A stretch of 64,000 nt of DNA from NCBI GenBank assembly GCA_022360095.1, contig JAKSDK010001243.1, positions 1 to 64,000 on the forward strand. Reading direction: 5' to 3'. A model generated the notes under the pieces. The model searched no databases and was not told where the DNA came from. It saw nothing but the letters and a program-made list of their open reading frames with translations. Positions 43,779 to 53,578 of the stretch are shown here, piece by piece. Source of the stretch: Phycisphaerales bacterium. Its GTDB lineage: Bacteria; Planctomycetota; Phycisphaerae; UBA1845; UTPLA1. The stretch's first letter is position 1. Each line of letters opens with the position of its first letter. A program made the position numbers and the translations under genes.

Positions 43779-44768
43779 GTGAATCAGAAGCAAGCATCAT
43801 GGATGACGGCCATCAAAGGTTTAGTGCGACCTCTATCGTTATGCCTATCGATCGCGATACTGCCCTCTCCTTCAATCAGCCTCGCGGGCACCTTTAAGGG
43901 TGCCGCGATTGAACCGGCCGATGTTTTCATGCTCGTCGCGGAAATCCGATCCGAAATCGAGACCATCCGGTTCGAAATCGGAAAGCCCAGGGCAGATCAG
44001 CTTGAGATGCGTTTCGAAAATGTCGCCCCGCGCGAAGCCTTCTTCCAGGCGGTGACGTTATTCAAAAAGGCCAATCGCCTCTGCCCCGAAATCACGCGGG
44101 AACAACGCTCCACCCCGAAAACACCGGCAGGCGAGATCCACATCGAACACGTGCATTGGGTCGTCGAGGCCGCACTCGAGCGAGTCCGGAAAGTCAAGGC
44201 ACATCTCGACCTCACAACGCCGTGCGCGACCATTCAACGGGATGAAACCAAGACGACAACCGATGTGCTGCTTTCGATCATTCGTGCAAACCGCCAGCTA
44301 AACCTATTACTCGATCATGAATTCTCGCCGCGAGACGTCTTTCAACAGGTGACGCTCGCCTTGAGCTATTCGACCGGACTGCGAGCACATTTTCCGGGAA
44401 AGCGAATGCCCTCGACACCGTTGTTTGAACGAGGAAAGAAGCCGGCCGATGTTTTCCAAAAACTCCTGGGCTGCCTGAAACGGGTGCAGAAAATTGCCCT
44501 GATATCCGGCGTGTCTACGCTGAAATTCGACGCCACCAGAGTCAACGTTGACCAGGTTTCGCCGAGTGATGTATACGACATCGCTTCGTTGATCGTCGCC
44601 GAGCTTGCTTTTCTCCATCGCCGGCTGGAAGGCGTCGAGCCGCCTTACGAAATCTATACCCCCGGTCGGAAGTTTCCGTCCCACGTCTTCCAACGGGCAG
44701 GCGTCTTGGAAGCCCAATTGGCCGATCTCGAAAAGCTAGCCGGAATGAACCCCAATTGGTTGCAATAG
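43779..44768 (+). CDS. Exported protein with six DVF-type helical repeats
   Basis: The 329-residue protein has a signal peptide (LSLCLSIAILPSPSISLAG). The body is helical and repeats a short motif, P-x-D-V-F followed by a leucine-rich helix: IEPADVFMLVAEIRSEI, VAPREAFFQAVTLF, FSPRDVFQQVTLALSY, KPADVFQKLLGCLKR, VSPSDVYDIASLIVAEL and FPSHVFQRAGVLEAQL. No known family is recognised. The histidine kinase gene starts 15 bases after its stop, so it is likely a periplasmic partner of that kinase, which has a large periplasmic helical domain. The function is inferred from context only. Confidence 0.65.
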   Translation: MNQKQASWMTAIKGLVRPLSLCLSIAILPSPSISLAGTFKGAAIEPADVFMLVAEIRSEIETIRFEIGKPRADQLEMRFENVAPREAFFQAVTLFKKANRLCPEITREQRSTPKTPAGEIHIEHVHWVVEAALERVRKVKAHLDLTTPCATIQRDETKTTTDVLLSIIRANRQLNLLLDHEFSPRDVFQQVTLALSYSTGLRAHFPGKRMPSTPLFERGKKPADVFQKLLGCLKRVQKIALISGVSTLKFDATRVNVDQVSPSDVYDIASLIVAELAFLHRRLEGVEPPYEIYTPGRKFPSHVFQRAGVLEAQLADLEKLAGMNPNWLQ

Positions 44769-44783
44769 ACGAAGCACTGACTG

Positions 44784-47210
44784 ATGAGCCGACCACGGAC
44801 GAACATGGACTCAGCCTCGAATACGACCGGGGGATTGCGCCGAAGGTTTCTTCGATCCCATTTCGCCATCGCGGGTCTAGGCGTCGGAGCGCTTCTGATC
44901 ACCCTCGGTGTGAACCTCTGGCTGAATTGGAAAACAGAGCAGTTCGCCAAAACGGAAGCGCCGACCGTGCAGGTTTCAGCAATCGCGCTAAACGGTCTAG
45001 AACGGTCATTGTCCAACCTCCGCGGCTGGCTGCTGCTGGGCAATCCGAAGTTCAAACGAGAAAGGGAAGCGGCCTGGACGGAACAACTCTGGCCGGCGAT
45101 GGAAAAACTCCGGACCTTGAGCTCAGACTGGACCGATCCTCACAACAACGATCGCCTGGCCAGAGTCGCGAATACGCTTAACGAACTGCATGAAGTCCAA
45201 TGGTGGATTGAAGACATAGGACGATGTCCCGGCAACGAGCCCGCACGACTTATGCTGGACCGAGAGATTAAGCCCGTGGCTGAAACGAATTTCCAGATCA
45301 TCACGGCACTGATCAACCTTGAGCGGACGATTGAAGGCACCCCTCATCGTAAACAGTTGCTCGCCTACATGGCCGATTTCCGCGCCTGGTTCACCCGTTC
45401 ATGGAGCGCGTTGAACGAGTTTGTGGCGGTCCGGCATCACGAAACGGCGGCTGATTTTGAAATCGGACTGCGAAACGCAACCAACCACATCCTGAAACTG
45501 GACCAATTACGCGGTCTGCTCGACGAACAGGAAAATGAGCTGCTTTCATCACTGTTGATGGAATTCAGTGCCTATGAATCCCTGGCCAGCCGGGCCATCG
45601 CCCTGAGCAAGTCTGAGAAATGGAATGTTGCGCGTCATCTTCTAGCGACCAAGGCGGTGCCTCTGGCGCAAGAGTCGGGAGACCTCCTTTCGGCACTGTC
45701 GCAAAGCAAGGCCAATTTGATGCAGTCTGAAGCATCCCGAATCGACAGAATGACCAACTCCGCTTCGATCCTGTCCCTGGGACTCGTGGCCGCCATGGTT
45801 CTCGCGGCGAACCTCGTATCCAGACGCAATGCCAAACACCTCGTCGAGCCGATCTCGGCATTGGACCAGGCAACCCAAAAACTGGCCGGCGGACATCTGA
45901 AGGAAGACATCGCCGTCACCAGTAAGGATGAGCTGGGGAGTCTGACGCGTTCTTTCAACGAAATGCGACGATCGCTCGAAAAGGCGTCACGAGAACGTGA
46001 ACAAGCCGAGAAAGAATCTCACGAAGCTGATTCGCGGGTCCGCGCGATTGTCGAGACCGTGATCGACGGAATTATTGTGATCGACGAGAAGGGCATCGTC
46101 GAGTCCTGCAACCCGGCCGTCGAACGGATCACCGGTTATACGGCCCATGAGTTCGTTGGACAAAACATCAACATTCTGATGCCCGAGCCGTACCGAAGTC
46201 AGCACGATGGTTACCTCGTCAGGTACGTGAACACCGGCGAGAGGAAAATCATCGGCATCGGTCGCGAAGTCGTCGCGCAACGCAAGGACGGAACCATCTT
46301 TCCAATCGAGCTGGCCGTCAGCGAGCTATGGGTTGGTGACCGCCGTCTCTTTACCGGAATCATGAGAGACATAACGGAGCGCAAGCAGTCCGAGGCGGTG
46401 CTAAAAGACGCCAAGGAAGCCGCTGAGGCCGTGAATGAAGTGAAGAATGAATTCCTCGCGAACATGAGCCACGAGATTCGCACACCGTTGCACGGCATTC
46501 TCAGCTTCGCGAGATTCGGCAAGGACAAAGCGCTGAGCGCCAATCCGGAAAAACTTCTCGACTACTTCGAAAAAATCGACGGCTGCGCCCAACGCCTGAT
46601 GGACCTGCTGTCAGACCTCCTGGACCTGGCCAAAATGGAATCCGGCCGAACGCAATACGAATTTAGACCGGCGGATTTGCATACCGTTTTGCGTTCCGCC
46701 CAGAATGAATTCCAGTCGCTGTGCGCCCATCGGAACATGATCATTGAATACACTGAGCCGAATGCCGACCTTAGGCTGACATTGGACGAAAACCGAATGA
46801 TGCAGGCCGTCCGCAACCTGCTGAAAAACGCCGTTGAATTCTCTCCCGAAGGTGGAACCGTGCGGATTGATGTCCACAAAGACGATGAAGGTGTCCGAGT
46901 ATCCATCCGAGACCACGGCATCGGGATTCCCGAAGACGAGTTGGAAATGGTCTTCGAAAAGTTCGTTCAGTCCAGCAAAACCAAAACGGGCGCAGGCGGA
47001 ACAGGCCTGGGATTATCCATATGCAGGGAGATCGTCGAGGCCCATCAGGGCCGTATCTGGTGTGAGAACCATCCGGAAGGCGGCGCCGTCTTCCACCTGA
47101 CGCTCCCGTGGACGATACAAGAGGGTTCTTCCGAGATGCACCACAAGATGAATAACTCCGGCAAAAAAAGGGAAACGATGAAGCGAGAAGCTGTCGTCGA
47201 AATCTCGTAA
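44784..47210 (+). CDS. Sensor histidine kinase with FixL-type PAS domain
   Basis: The 808-residue protein has a transmembrane helix (about 29-49), a periplasmic four-helix-type sensor (about 50-320) and a second helix (about 325-345). HAMP, coiled-coil, PAS (about 425-530), HisKA with NMSHEIRTPLHG (His563) and HATPase domains with N, G1 and G2 boxes follow. The PAS domain contains QHDGYL (His474) and IIGIGR (Arg494); in FixL the haem ligand His and distal Arg are also 20 residues apart in the same motifs. It may therefore bind haem and sense oxygen while also receiving a periplasmic signal. It has no receiver domain; two response regulator genes follow directly and are the obvious targets. 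Confidence 0.85.
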   Translation: MSRPRTNMDSASNTTGGLRRRFLRSHFAIAGLGVGALLITLGVNLWLNWKTEQFAKTEAPTVQVSAIALNGLERSLSNLRGWLLLGNPKFKREREAAWTEQLWPAMEKLRTLSSDWTDPHNNDRLARVANTLNELHEVQWWIEDIGRCPGNEPARLMLDREIKPVAETNFQIITALINLERTIEGTPHRKQLLAYMADFRAWFTRSWSALNEFVAVRHHETAADFEIGLRNATNHILKLDQLRGLLDEQENELLSSLLMEFSAYESLASRAIALSKSEKWNVARHLLATKAVPLAQESGDLLSALSQSKANLMQSEASRIDRMTNSASILSLGLVAAMVLAANLVSRRNAKHLVEPISALDQATQKLAGGHLKEDIAVTSKDELGSLTRSFNEMRRSLEKASREREQAEKESHEADSRVRAIVETVIDGIIVIDEKGIVESCNPAVERITGYTAHEFVGQNINILMPEPYRSQHDGYLVRYVNTGERKIIGIGREVVAQRKDGTIFPIELAVSELWVGDRRLFTGIMRDITERKQSEAVLKDAKEAAEAVNEVKNEFLANMSHEIRTPLHGILSFARFGKDKALSANPEKLLDYFEKIDGCAQRLMDLLSDLLDLAKMESGRTQYEFRPADLHTVLRSAQNEFQSLCAHRNMIIEYTEPNADLRLTLDENRMMQAVRNLLKNAVEFSPEGGTVRIDVHKDDEGVRVSIRDHGIGIPEDELEMVFEKFVQSSKTKTGAGGTGLGLSICREIVEAHQGRIWCENHPEGGAVFHLTLPWTIQEGSSEMHHKMNNSGKKRETMKREAVVEIS

Positions 47211-47268
47211 CTGCGGGCTTTGCGACGCCAGACGTGTCACGCGCGATGTTGAAAGGACGGGTTGATCG

Positions 47269-48393
47269 ATGCGAAAACGAATTTTGATTGTCGACGACGA
47301 CAGATTTAATCGAGAAATCCTGCGCGAGATTTTCGAAGACGAATACGAGCTTGCTCAGGCGGCCTCGGGAGAAGAAGGTCTGGCCATGTTAAAGGATTTC
47401 GGACCTGACCTCGTCTTGCTCGACATCATGATGCCCGGCATCGACGGATACGAGGTGTGCCGACAGATCAAGTCCGCGCCCGACGGTGATCGAACCCTCG
47501 TGGCGCTGGTTTCGGGAAGAGCGTCCGCGCAAGAGCGCCTCGAAGGATACAATGCCGGCGCGGATGACTATTGTGTCAAACCCTTCGATCACAGCGAGTT
47601 GGCCGCGAGAGTCAAAATCCTATTTCGGTTGCGTGGCGCACTACTCGAACTGGCCCAAGCAAATGCCAAGACTCAAGTGCACAGCACAAACCTGGAACGA
47701 CTCGTCCAGGAGCGAACTGCAGAACTTGTCGAAACACGCAACGTCACGGTGTTCGCGCTGGCCAAACTCGCCGAGTCCCGGGACCCCGAAACCGGCGAAC
47801 ATCTCGAACGCATGCGCAGCTATTCCCAAATCCTGGCAGAGGAGCTCGCCGACAGAGGGCCCTATGCGGACCAGATTGACGAAACTTTCCTGGCGCACCT
47901 CCACATGTCAAGCCCGTTGCATGACATCGGCAAGGTTGGCATTCCGGATGTGATCCTTCTCAAACCGGGAAGACTGTCGGCTTCGGAATTCAAGATCATG
48001 CAACGCCACACCACCATCGGCGCGGATGCACTTCGAGAGGCCGCAGGACATACCAAGTCCGGTGGCTTCCTTCAGATGGCCGTCGAAATCGCGCTGGCTC
48101 ATCATGAACGTTTCAATGGAAGTGGATATCCGAATGGACTTTCAGGGACGGACATTCCGCTGGCTGCGAGAATTGTTGCACTTGCGGACGTCTACGATGC
48201 CCTCACCTCGGTCCGCGTATACAAAGCCGCTTTTGAGCCGGAAGTGGCGAAGGCGATGATTGAAGAGGAATCGGGCAAACACTTTGATCCCGCCATCGTC
48301 GATGCCTTCCGCGAACGATACGACGACTTCCTTCAGATCCAAAAACAATATGGCGCCGCTGTCGAGGACAACGTCCCCGCTCAAGTCGGCTGA
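47269..48393 (+). CDS. Response regulator with HD-GYP phosphodiesterase
   Basis: The 374-residue protein has a receiver domain (1-120; phospho-acceptor Asp52 in LLDIMMPGIDGYE, Lys104 in KPFD) and a coiled-coil linker. An HD-GYP domain follows (about 165-360) with the metal-binding HDIGK (His218-Asp219), HHE (278-280) and GYP (286-288), all intact. HD-GYP enzymes break down cyclic di-GMP. It is encoded 58 bases after the histidine kinase and before a GGEEF regulator, so phosphorylation by that kinase probably controls its activity. Confidence 0.92.
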   Translation: MRKRILIVDDDRFNREILREIFEDEYELAQAASGEEGLAMLKDFGPDLVLLDIMMPGIDGYEVCRQIKSAPDGDRTLVALVSGRASAQERLEGYNAGADDYCVKPFDHSELAARVKILFRLRGALLELAQANAKTQVHSTNLERLVQERTAELVETRNVTVFALAKLAESRDPETGEHLERMRSYSQILAEELADRGPYADQIDETFLAHLHMSSPLHDIGKVGIPDVILLKPGRLSASEFKIMQRHTTIGADALREAAGHTKSGGFLQMAVEIALAHHERFNGSGYPNGLSGTDIPLAARIVALADVYDALTSVRVYKAAFEPEVAKAMIEEESGKHFDPAIVDAFRERYDDFLQIQKQYGAAVEDNVPAQVG

Positions 48394-48438
48394 AGGCGTC
48401 GTGATCAAATATGGCCCTCTAAGAATGGACGACACAGC

Positions 48439-49509
48439 ATGGCAAAGACTCCAAAAATATTGGCTTGCGACGACGACATGCTCAATCTTGCCGTCGTCCG
48501 TGAAATACTCCAGAAAGACTACGAAATCGTCCTGGTGAAAAGCGGAGAGTCGTGCCTGGCAAAGCTATCGGAGTTTCAACCGGACGTCTTGCTGCTGGAC
48601 ATCATGATGCCGGGAATGGACGGCTATGAAACATGCCGCAGGATCTTGGCGACGTCGAACGGCAACGTTCCGCAAATCATTTTCCTGTCGGCCAAGGCCT
48701 CCACTGAAGAACGATTGATGGGATACGAAGCCGGCGCCGACGACTATCTCATAAAGCCTTTCGACCACGAGGAACTCCGAGCCAAAGTTCGTATTCACGT
48801 CAGATTGCGGCACGCGCTTCTGGGATTGACGGAGGCGAAAGCCGAGATCGAAACCCACGCGGAAGGCCTGGAAAAGCTTGTGGAAGCGCGCACCGCAGAA
48901 CTGCAAGTTGCAAAAAAGCAGTTTGAGGTCATGGCCCAAAAACTCGCCGACACGAATTCAAAACTCGCCGAGTCTAATTACGAGCTTGCTTTGCAGGCCC
49001 GTCATGATTCTCTTACCAAGCTTCTAACCAGGGCGGCGTGGAACGAAATCGCCCAGCGCGAGCAGGACCGATCCAGGAAATGCAAGCACCCCTATAGTAT
49101 GGTGATGATTGATATTGACTATTTTAAGGCCTACAACGATTCACAAGGACACGGCGGTGGAGACGATTGTCTTCGCAAAGTGGCCAGAAGTATCGCGAAC
49201 ACGTGCTCCGACGGCGAATTCGCGGCCCGCTACGGCGGGGAAGAATTCACCGTCCTCGCTCCCGAAACCAACATCGATGCCGTATATGCCCTGGGCAACC
49301 GAATCCGAAACGCGGTGGAACAACTCAACATTCCCCATCCGGCGAATCCCGCGAATGATCGGGTGACCGTATCCGTCGGCGTTGCCAGCGGGGTAGGCAG
49401 CTCTTGGGAGGAACTCTTGAAAGAAGCCGACGTCGGTCTCTACGTCGCCAAAGAGAAGGGCCGAAACCAGGTCTGCCTTCCGCAAACCACCGTCAACGTG
49501 CCCCTCTGA
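48439..49509 (+). CDS. Response regulator with GGEEF diguanylate cyclase
   Basis: The 356-residue protein has a receiver domain (Asp54 in LLLDIMMPGMDGYE, KPFDHEEL), a coiled coil (about 130-180) and a GGDEF domain (about 185-350). The active-site loop is GGEEF (266-270) after RY, and the IDYFKAYNDSQGH motif is intact, so it should make cyclic di-GMP. The RxxD product-inhibition site usually five residues before GGDEF is absent (CSDGEFAARY). It follows the HD-GYP regulator by 45 bases, so one operon codes for the opposite enzymes. Confidence 0.92.
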   Translation: MAKTPKILACDDDMLNLAVVREILQKDYEIVLVKSGESCLAKLSEFQPDVLLLDIMMPGMDGYETCRRILATSNGNVPQIIFLSAKASTEERLMGYEAGADDYLIKPFDHEELRAKVRIHVRLRHALLGLTEAKAEIETHAEGLEKLVEARTAELQVAKKQFEVMAQKLADTNSKLAESNYELALQARHDSLTKLLTRAAWNEIAQREQDRSRKCKHPYSMVMIDIDYFKAYNDSQGHGGGDDCLRKVARSIANTCSDGEFAARYGGEEFTVLAPETNIDAVYALGNRIRNAVEQLNIPHPANPANDRVTVSVGVASGVGSSWEELLKEADVGLYVAKEKGRNQVCLPQTTVNVPL

Positions 49510-49599
49510 CCGGCTTGCCCGCCTCCCCTTTCGCGATCGATGAGAAACAGGTGTCCCCTGCCAAGCCGACACAAGGCCGCATTCGGTCTGGTAATCATC

Positions 49600-49605
49600 T
49601 ATAAT
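49600..49605 (+). promoter_or_regulatory. TATAAT -10 box close to the CHAT gene start
   Basis: TATAAT ends 12 bases before the ATG at 49618. A start about 7 bases downstream would leave a leader of only about 6 bases, which would explain the absence of a ribosome site. No good -35 box was found. Confidence 0.4.
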
Positions 49606-49617
49606 AGATCGATCGAT

Positions 49618-52554
49618 ATGAAGAGTTCGCTGCCCCAGTTTTCGTGGATCGCCCTCGTCGCCTTACTCGCGTCCTTTTGCGATGCCGGTCAGAAAGTGAT
49701 CGGATCCGACGCGCAAGAAGACGGCCGAAACGCACCGTATCAATGCGATCTATCAGAAAAAGAAAAGAAATGCGTCGAAGCGTTGACCAAACGGATCGCC
49801 GATCTGCGCAAGCAAGGCCAATATCGCGACGCGATACGGGCAGCGGAAGAGATCTTTGTTATTCGTACAAAGATTCAGGGGAAAGAACATTGGAAGACCT
49901 CGGATGCGCGCCGGGTCGTCGAGACGCTCAAGCGAATCGCCGAATTGCCGATTGATGTTCAGCTTGAACTACAAGGCGCGGATGAAACCGGTGAGGACGA
50001 ATCGGAACCGAACGCACGACACCAAATTGAGATTCGATCGCGCCTGATGGGCCAAAGCCACATCGAGACCCTGACGTGGATCAGCCGCCTGGCATTTCAC
50101 CTCAGACATGAAGGGAGAATGTCCGAATCCGAACTGCTCTACCGCCGCGCGATCGAAGGACTGCGACAAACCATCGGCGATGATCACCCGGACACGTTGC
50201 GTAACTTGAGCCACCTCGCCATGATCCTTCATGAACAGGGTGAATTCGCGTCGTCCGAACGTCTGTTCCGACAGGTGGCGGAAACTCGACAACGCGTCCA
50301 GGGCGAGGATCATTCGGACACGCGCGGCGCCATGCATAACCTGGCCTGCGTTCTTTTTCTCCAAGGTAAATATGCCGAATCCGAAACCTTGTTTCGCCGA
50401 CTGCTCCGATGGTTTCGTGATCAACACGGCGAAATGCACGGCTTGACGTTAACGACCATGGGGAGCCTGGCGGAAGTCCTCCACGCTCAGAAGAAATGGA
50501 TCGAAGCCGAGGCGCTGCTGCGCCGCCGATTGGAATTACATCGCCAAAAATATGGCAAGGCCGATCCGGACATACACACGATGCACTCGTTGGCGAGCCT
50601 TTTGCATGACAAAGGCGACTTTGCCGAGGCCGAACGGTTTTATCGAGATACGCTGGATGCGCACCGCAACACCAAAGGCATTGAAGACAAAAAGCTTGTA
50701 CAGCTGATGAATAACTTGGCCGAACTGCTTTACGCCAGGGGACGTTTTTCCGAGGCCGAGGCCGTGTGGATTTCCGCCACCGACAGCTTTGAAACGGTAA
50801 GACAACGGATAAGTTTCGACGGCTTCAAACGCGTGCGTTTCGCATCACAAGTATCGCCTCTGCCCTCACTGGCGGCATGTCTTGCGCGCAATGGAAAACC
50901 CGTACAGGCCTGGCAGAGGCTCGAAGCGAGCCTGGGACGAGGAGTGGTCGATGCAATCGACGTCGTCGCCGATCGGATGGCGGAGACCCTCACTGCGGAT
51001 GAACGCCGTCGCAAGACGCAACTCCTGGCCCAATTGAGCAAGCTTGACGAGCAGATTTCAATCCTGTCAACGAAAAACGCCGACGAACAAGAACAACGGC
51101 TTCTGCTGAATGTTCGCAAAGAGCGTGATACGGCTGAGGCGAAGCTCGTCACTTTTGAGAAGGAGATCGCAGATCGATACGGCATCGTTGCAGGAGAAAT
51201 CTTCAAACTCTCACGCATTCAGCGACACCTCGGACCGGATACGGCCATCCTGGCCTGGGTGGACGTCGGACCGCATCCGAAGGCCCTTGATCCGAACGGA
51301 GATCACTGGGCCTGTGTGGTGCGAAACGAAGGCGAGCCGCGATGGATCAAATTGCCTGGAAGTGGCGAGGGTGGAACGTGGACGGACAAGGACGATCAGC
51401 AATCGGCTCGCGTGGCATCCCTCGTCGCCAAACGTCCAAGGGAACGCCCGGACGCGCATGTCGAAACGACGTCGCTTTATCGCCAGCGCATCGAGCCGGT
51501 TGAACCTTGTCTTAAGGGCGTCAAGCGACTGATCGTGCTCCCGGCAGGCCGAATGGGGGCCGTGCCGATCGAAATGTTGACGGACAAATACGCCGTGAGC
51601 TACGCACCTTCCGGCACGATGTATGCCTGGCTAAAGGAGAAAACGTCGAAAAGTCAAAGCATCAATGAATCGAAGCGTCAAGACGGCATTCAGTCAGCAC
51701 CCGGGAATGCGACGTTACTGGCTCTAGGGGACCCGCGTGTTGAACAGGGAAGTGAATGGGGATCTCAGTTCGACGCCCTGCCGGGTTCGCGACATGAAGT
51801 ACGAACCATTGCCGCACTCTTTGGTGATTCGACACAAACGAGTCTGCTCCTGGGCTCCCTGGCGAGCGAACGGAACCTTGAGCGACTGTTGGCTGACGGC
51901 AAACTCGAGCAATTTCAATACATACATCTTGCGACTCACGGCGAGCTGAATGACAAAGAACCGTGGCGCTCGGCGTTGATCCTGTCACAGGACCGATTAC
52001 GAGACACGCCCCAACGCGTCTTCAATGGCGGCCTCTCCTACGACGGGCGATTGACGGCCGAGCAAGTCGCCCGAACCTGGAAGCTCAATGCCGACCTTGT
52101 CACACTCAGCGGGTGTGAAACCGCCTTGGGCCGAACCGAAGGAGGAGAGGGCTTTCTCGGCTTTTCCCAGGCATTGTTCGTAAGCGGCGCCAGAAGTCTG
52201 GCCCTCAGCTTGTGGAAGGTGGATGACAAAGCGACGACATTGCTGATGCATCGCTTCTACGAAAATCTGCTCGGACGGTTTGATCGGCCGCGGATCGTCT
52301 TGGGACAAAGTTTTCCATCAGGACAACCGATGCCGAAGGCGGAGGCCCTTCGGGAAGCAAAGCAATGGCTCCGCAGAGGCTCCCCGCAGCGGAACCGGAC
52401 CACATTGACCAATCTGGGCTTCGATATGGTGGAAGAGCGTCTCGCCATGGCTCGGGGAGGAATCCGCATCAGCCGAGAAAAACCCCGAATCCCGTACGAC
52501 TACTCGGACCCCCACTACTGGGCGGCCTTTGTCCTCATCGGCAATCCCGAATAA
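49618..52554 (+). CDS. Secreted TPR-CHAT protein
   Basis: From ATG 49618 the protein has 978 residues and a signal-like N-terminus (FSWIALVALLASFCDAG). Residues about 50-420 are TPR repeats of the kinesin-light-chain type (SELLYRRAIEGLRQTIGDDHPDTLRNLSHLA). The C-terminal CHAT domain (about 600-978) is a caspase-like fold with the catalytic-type histidine in HLATHGEL (His774) and cysteine in LSGCETALG (Cys833), plus GFLGFSQALFVSGARSLALSLWKVDD and the final YWAAFVLIGNP. Both catalytic residues are present. CHAT proteases are often activated through their TPRs. Convergent to it is an ECF/anti-sigma pair, and planctomycetes commonly group these families. Confidence 0.9.
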   Translation: MKSSLPQFSWIALVALLASFCDAGQKVIGSDAQEDGRNAPYQCDLSEKEKKCVEALTKRIADLRKQGQYRDAIRAAEEIFVIRTKIQGKEHWKTSDARRVVETLKRIAELPIDVQLELQGADETGEDESEPNARHQIEIRSRLMGQSHIETLTWISRLAFHLRHEGRMSESELLYRRAIEGLRQTIGDDHPDTLRNLSHLAMILHEQGEFASSERLFRQVAETRQRVQGEDHSDTRGAMHNLACVLFLQGKYAESETLFRRLLRWFRDQHGEMHGLTLTTMGSLAEVLHAQKKWIEAEALLRRRLELHRQKYGKADPDIHTMHSLASLLHDKGDFAEAERFYRDTLDAHRNTKGIEDKKLVQLMNNLAELLYARGRFSEAEAVWISATDSFETVRQRISFDGFKRVRFASQVSPLPSLAACLARNGKPVQAWQRLEASLGRGVVDAIDVVADRMAETLTADERRRKTQLLAQLSKLDEQISILSTKNADEQEQRLLLNVRKERDTAEAKLVTFEKEIADRYGIVAGEIFKLSRIQRHLGPDTAILAWVDVGPHPKALDPNGDHWACVVRNEGEPRWIKLPGSGEGGTWTDKDDQQSARVASLVAKRPRERPDAHVETTSLYRQRIEPVEPCLKGVKRLIVLPAGRMGAVPIEMLTDKYAVSYAPSGTMYAWLKEKTSKSQSINESKRQDGIQSAPGNATLLALGDPRVEQGSEWGSQFDALPGSRHEVRTIAALFGDSTQTSLLLGSLASERNLERLLADGKLEQFQYIHLATHGELNDKEPWRSALILSQDRLRDTPQRVFNGGLSYDGRLTAEQVARTWKLNADLVTLSGCETALGRTEGGEGFLGFSQALFVSGARSLALSLWKVDDKATTLLMHRFYENLLGRFDRPRIVLGQSFPSGQPMPKAEALREAKQWLRRGSPQRNRTTLTNLGFDMVEERLAMARGGIRISREKPRIPYDYSDPHYWAAFVLIGNPE

Positions 52555-52649
52555 CCGGCGATTTTCATCGCGATGGCCGTTGTCTCGGATATCGAGCAAA
52601 GACGGCGGCTTAAGTCTGCTCCCGCTGCGCGAAAAGTAATCCACGGTGA

Positions 52650-53519
52650 TCAGGGGGATGACGGCGTCACCATCGTGATCGGCGCGGATTCTACGACGCA
52701 ATCGAATTGTTCTTCGATACGCTTGTCGAGTTCTTCGACCTGTGTCAAAGCCTTCACAGGGTCCTCACTCAGCAAGACCGGGGCATGCTCAAATTCATCA
52801 AGCCGGTTGACCAGGCTTTCTTCAGCGGAGACAAGCAGAGCGTAGGCTCGCCGTGAAAGCGGTTCATTCCTTTTCTCAGGAGGCAGGACGCCGTAGCGTC
52901 CGAACACGGCTTCGCCCTCAACGCGCTTCTCAGCCAGTAAGGTCAACTCCCCTGCCAGATCCAACACCAGAAGATGAAGGTGCGCCGCCTCGGCCACCGT
53001 GACTCTGACCTCGAATTCCCTGTCGGCGAAATCCGCTTGCCCCGGCGCGCGCGTGGGATCCACATCCAGAACCGCGACGGTCAAATCCAATTTCTGCGTC
53101 CCCCCCAGAACAAAGAAAATCGAAAACACCGCGGCAGTCGCCAGGACGGTGAACCCCGTCAACCATAGCGCTCCTCGAGAACGACCGGGCGCCGGGATTT
53201 CGTTCAACGCCCTGAGAACCATGCGACACACCGAACATGCCTCGATGTGACTCCGGATTGAATCTCGCTCTTCAGCAGAGAGCCTACCGTCCGCATACGC
53301 CGACAGTTTGATGTCATCCGGGCAACTTGACGAATGCAACGATTCGTCTGCCACGATCGTGGACGTCGCCAAATCCAGGAGTGCATCGGCCCTGTCGGCA
53401 GCAGCCCGACAACGGCCACACGTCTCAATGTGCTCGCCGATCTCCGGGTCTACAGCATCACCCAGCTTGCGAGCGGCAAGCCAATCTGATATTTCCCGAA
53501 CCGTGAGGTGTCCTTTCAT
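52650..53519 (-). CDS. Anti-sigma factor with two zinc fingers
   Basis: The 289-residue protein contains two HxxxCxxC zinc fingers, HIETCGRC (about 29-36) and HIEACSVC (about 91-98), each followed by a helix, the anti-sigma fold duplicated in tandem. A transmembrane helix lies at about 118-138 (LWLTGFTVLATAAVFSIFFVL). The remaining 150 residues would be outside and contain LTVAVLDVDPTRAPG and HLHLLVLDLAGELTLLAE, similar in style to DUF4384. It is 59 bases downstream of an ECF sigma gene, its probable target. The next gene, on the other strand, encodes a TPR-CHAT protein that ends 95 bases away. Confidence 0.82.
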   Translation of the reverse strand: MKGHLTVREISDWLAARKLGDAVDPEIGEHIETCGRCRAAADRADALLDLATSTIVADESLHSSSCPDDIKLSAYADGRLSAEERDSIRSHIEACSVCRMVLRALNEIPAPGRSRGALWLTGFTVLATAAVFSIFFVLGGTQKLDLTVAVLDVDPTRAPGQADFADREFEVRVTVAEAAHLHLLVLDLAGELTLLAEKRVEGEAVFGRYGVLPPEKRNEPLSRRAYALLVSAEESLVNRLDEFEHAPVLLSEDPVKALTQVEELDKRIEEQFDCVVESAPITMVTPSSP

Positions 53520-53578
53520 GACCTAATCCATTGTCCCGTCATCAAAGCGTTCGGCGAACGAATTTGCGGCCGTCCGCT

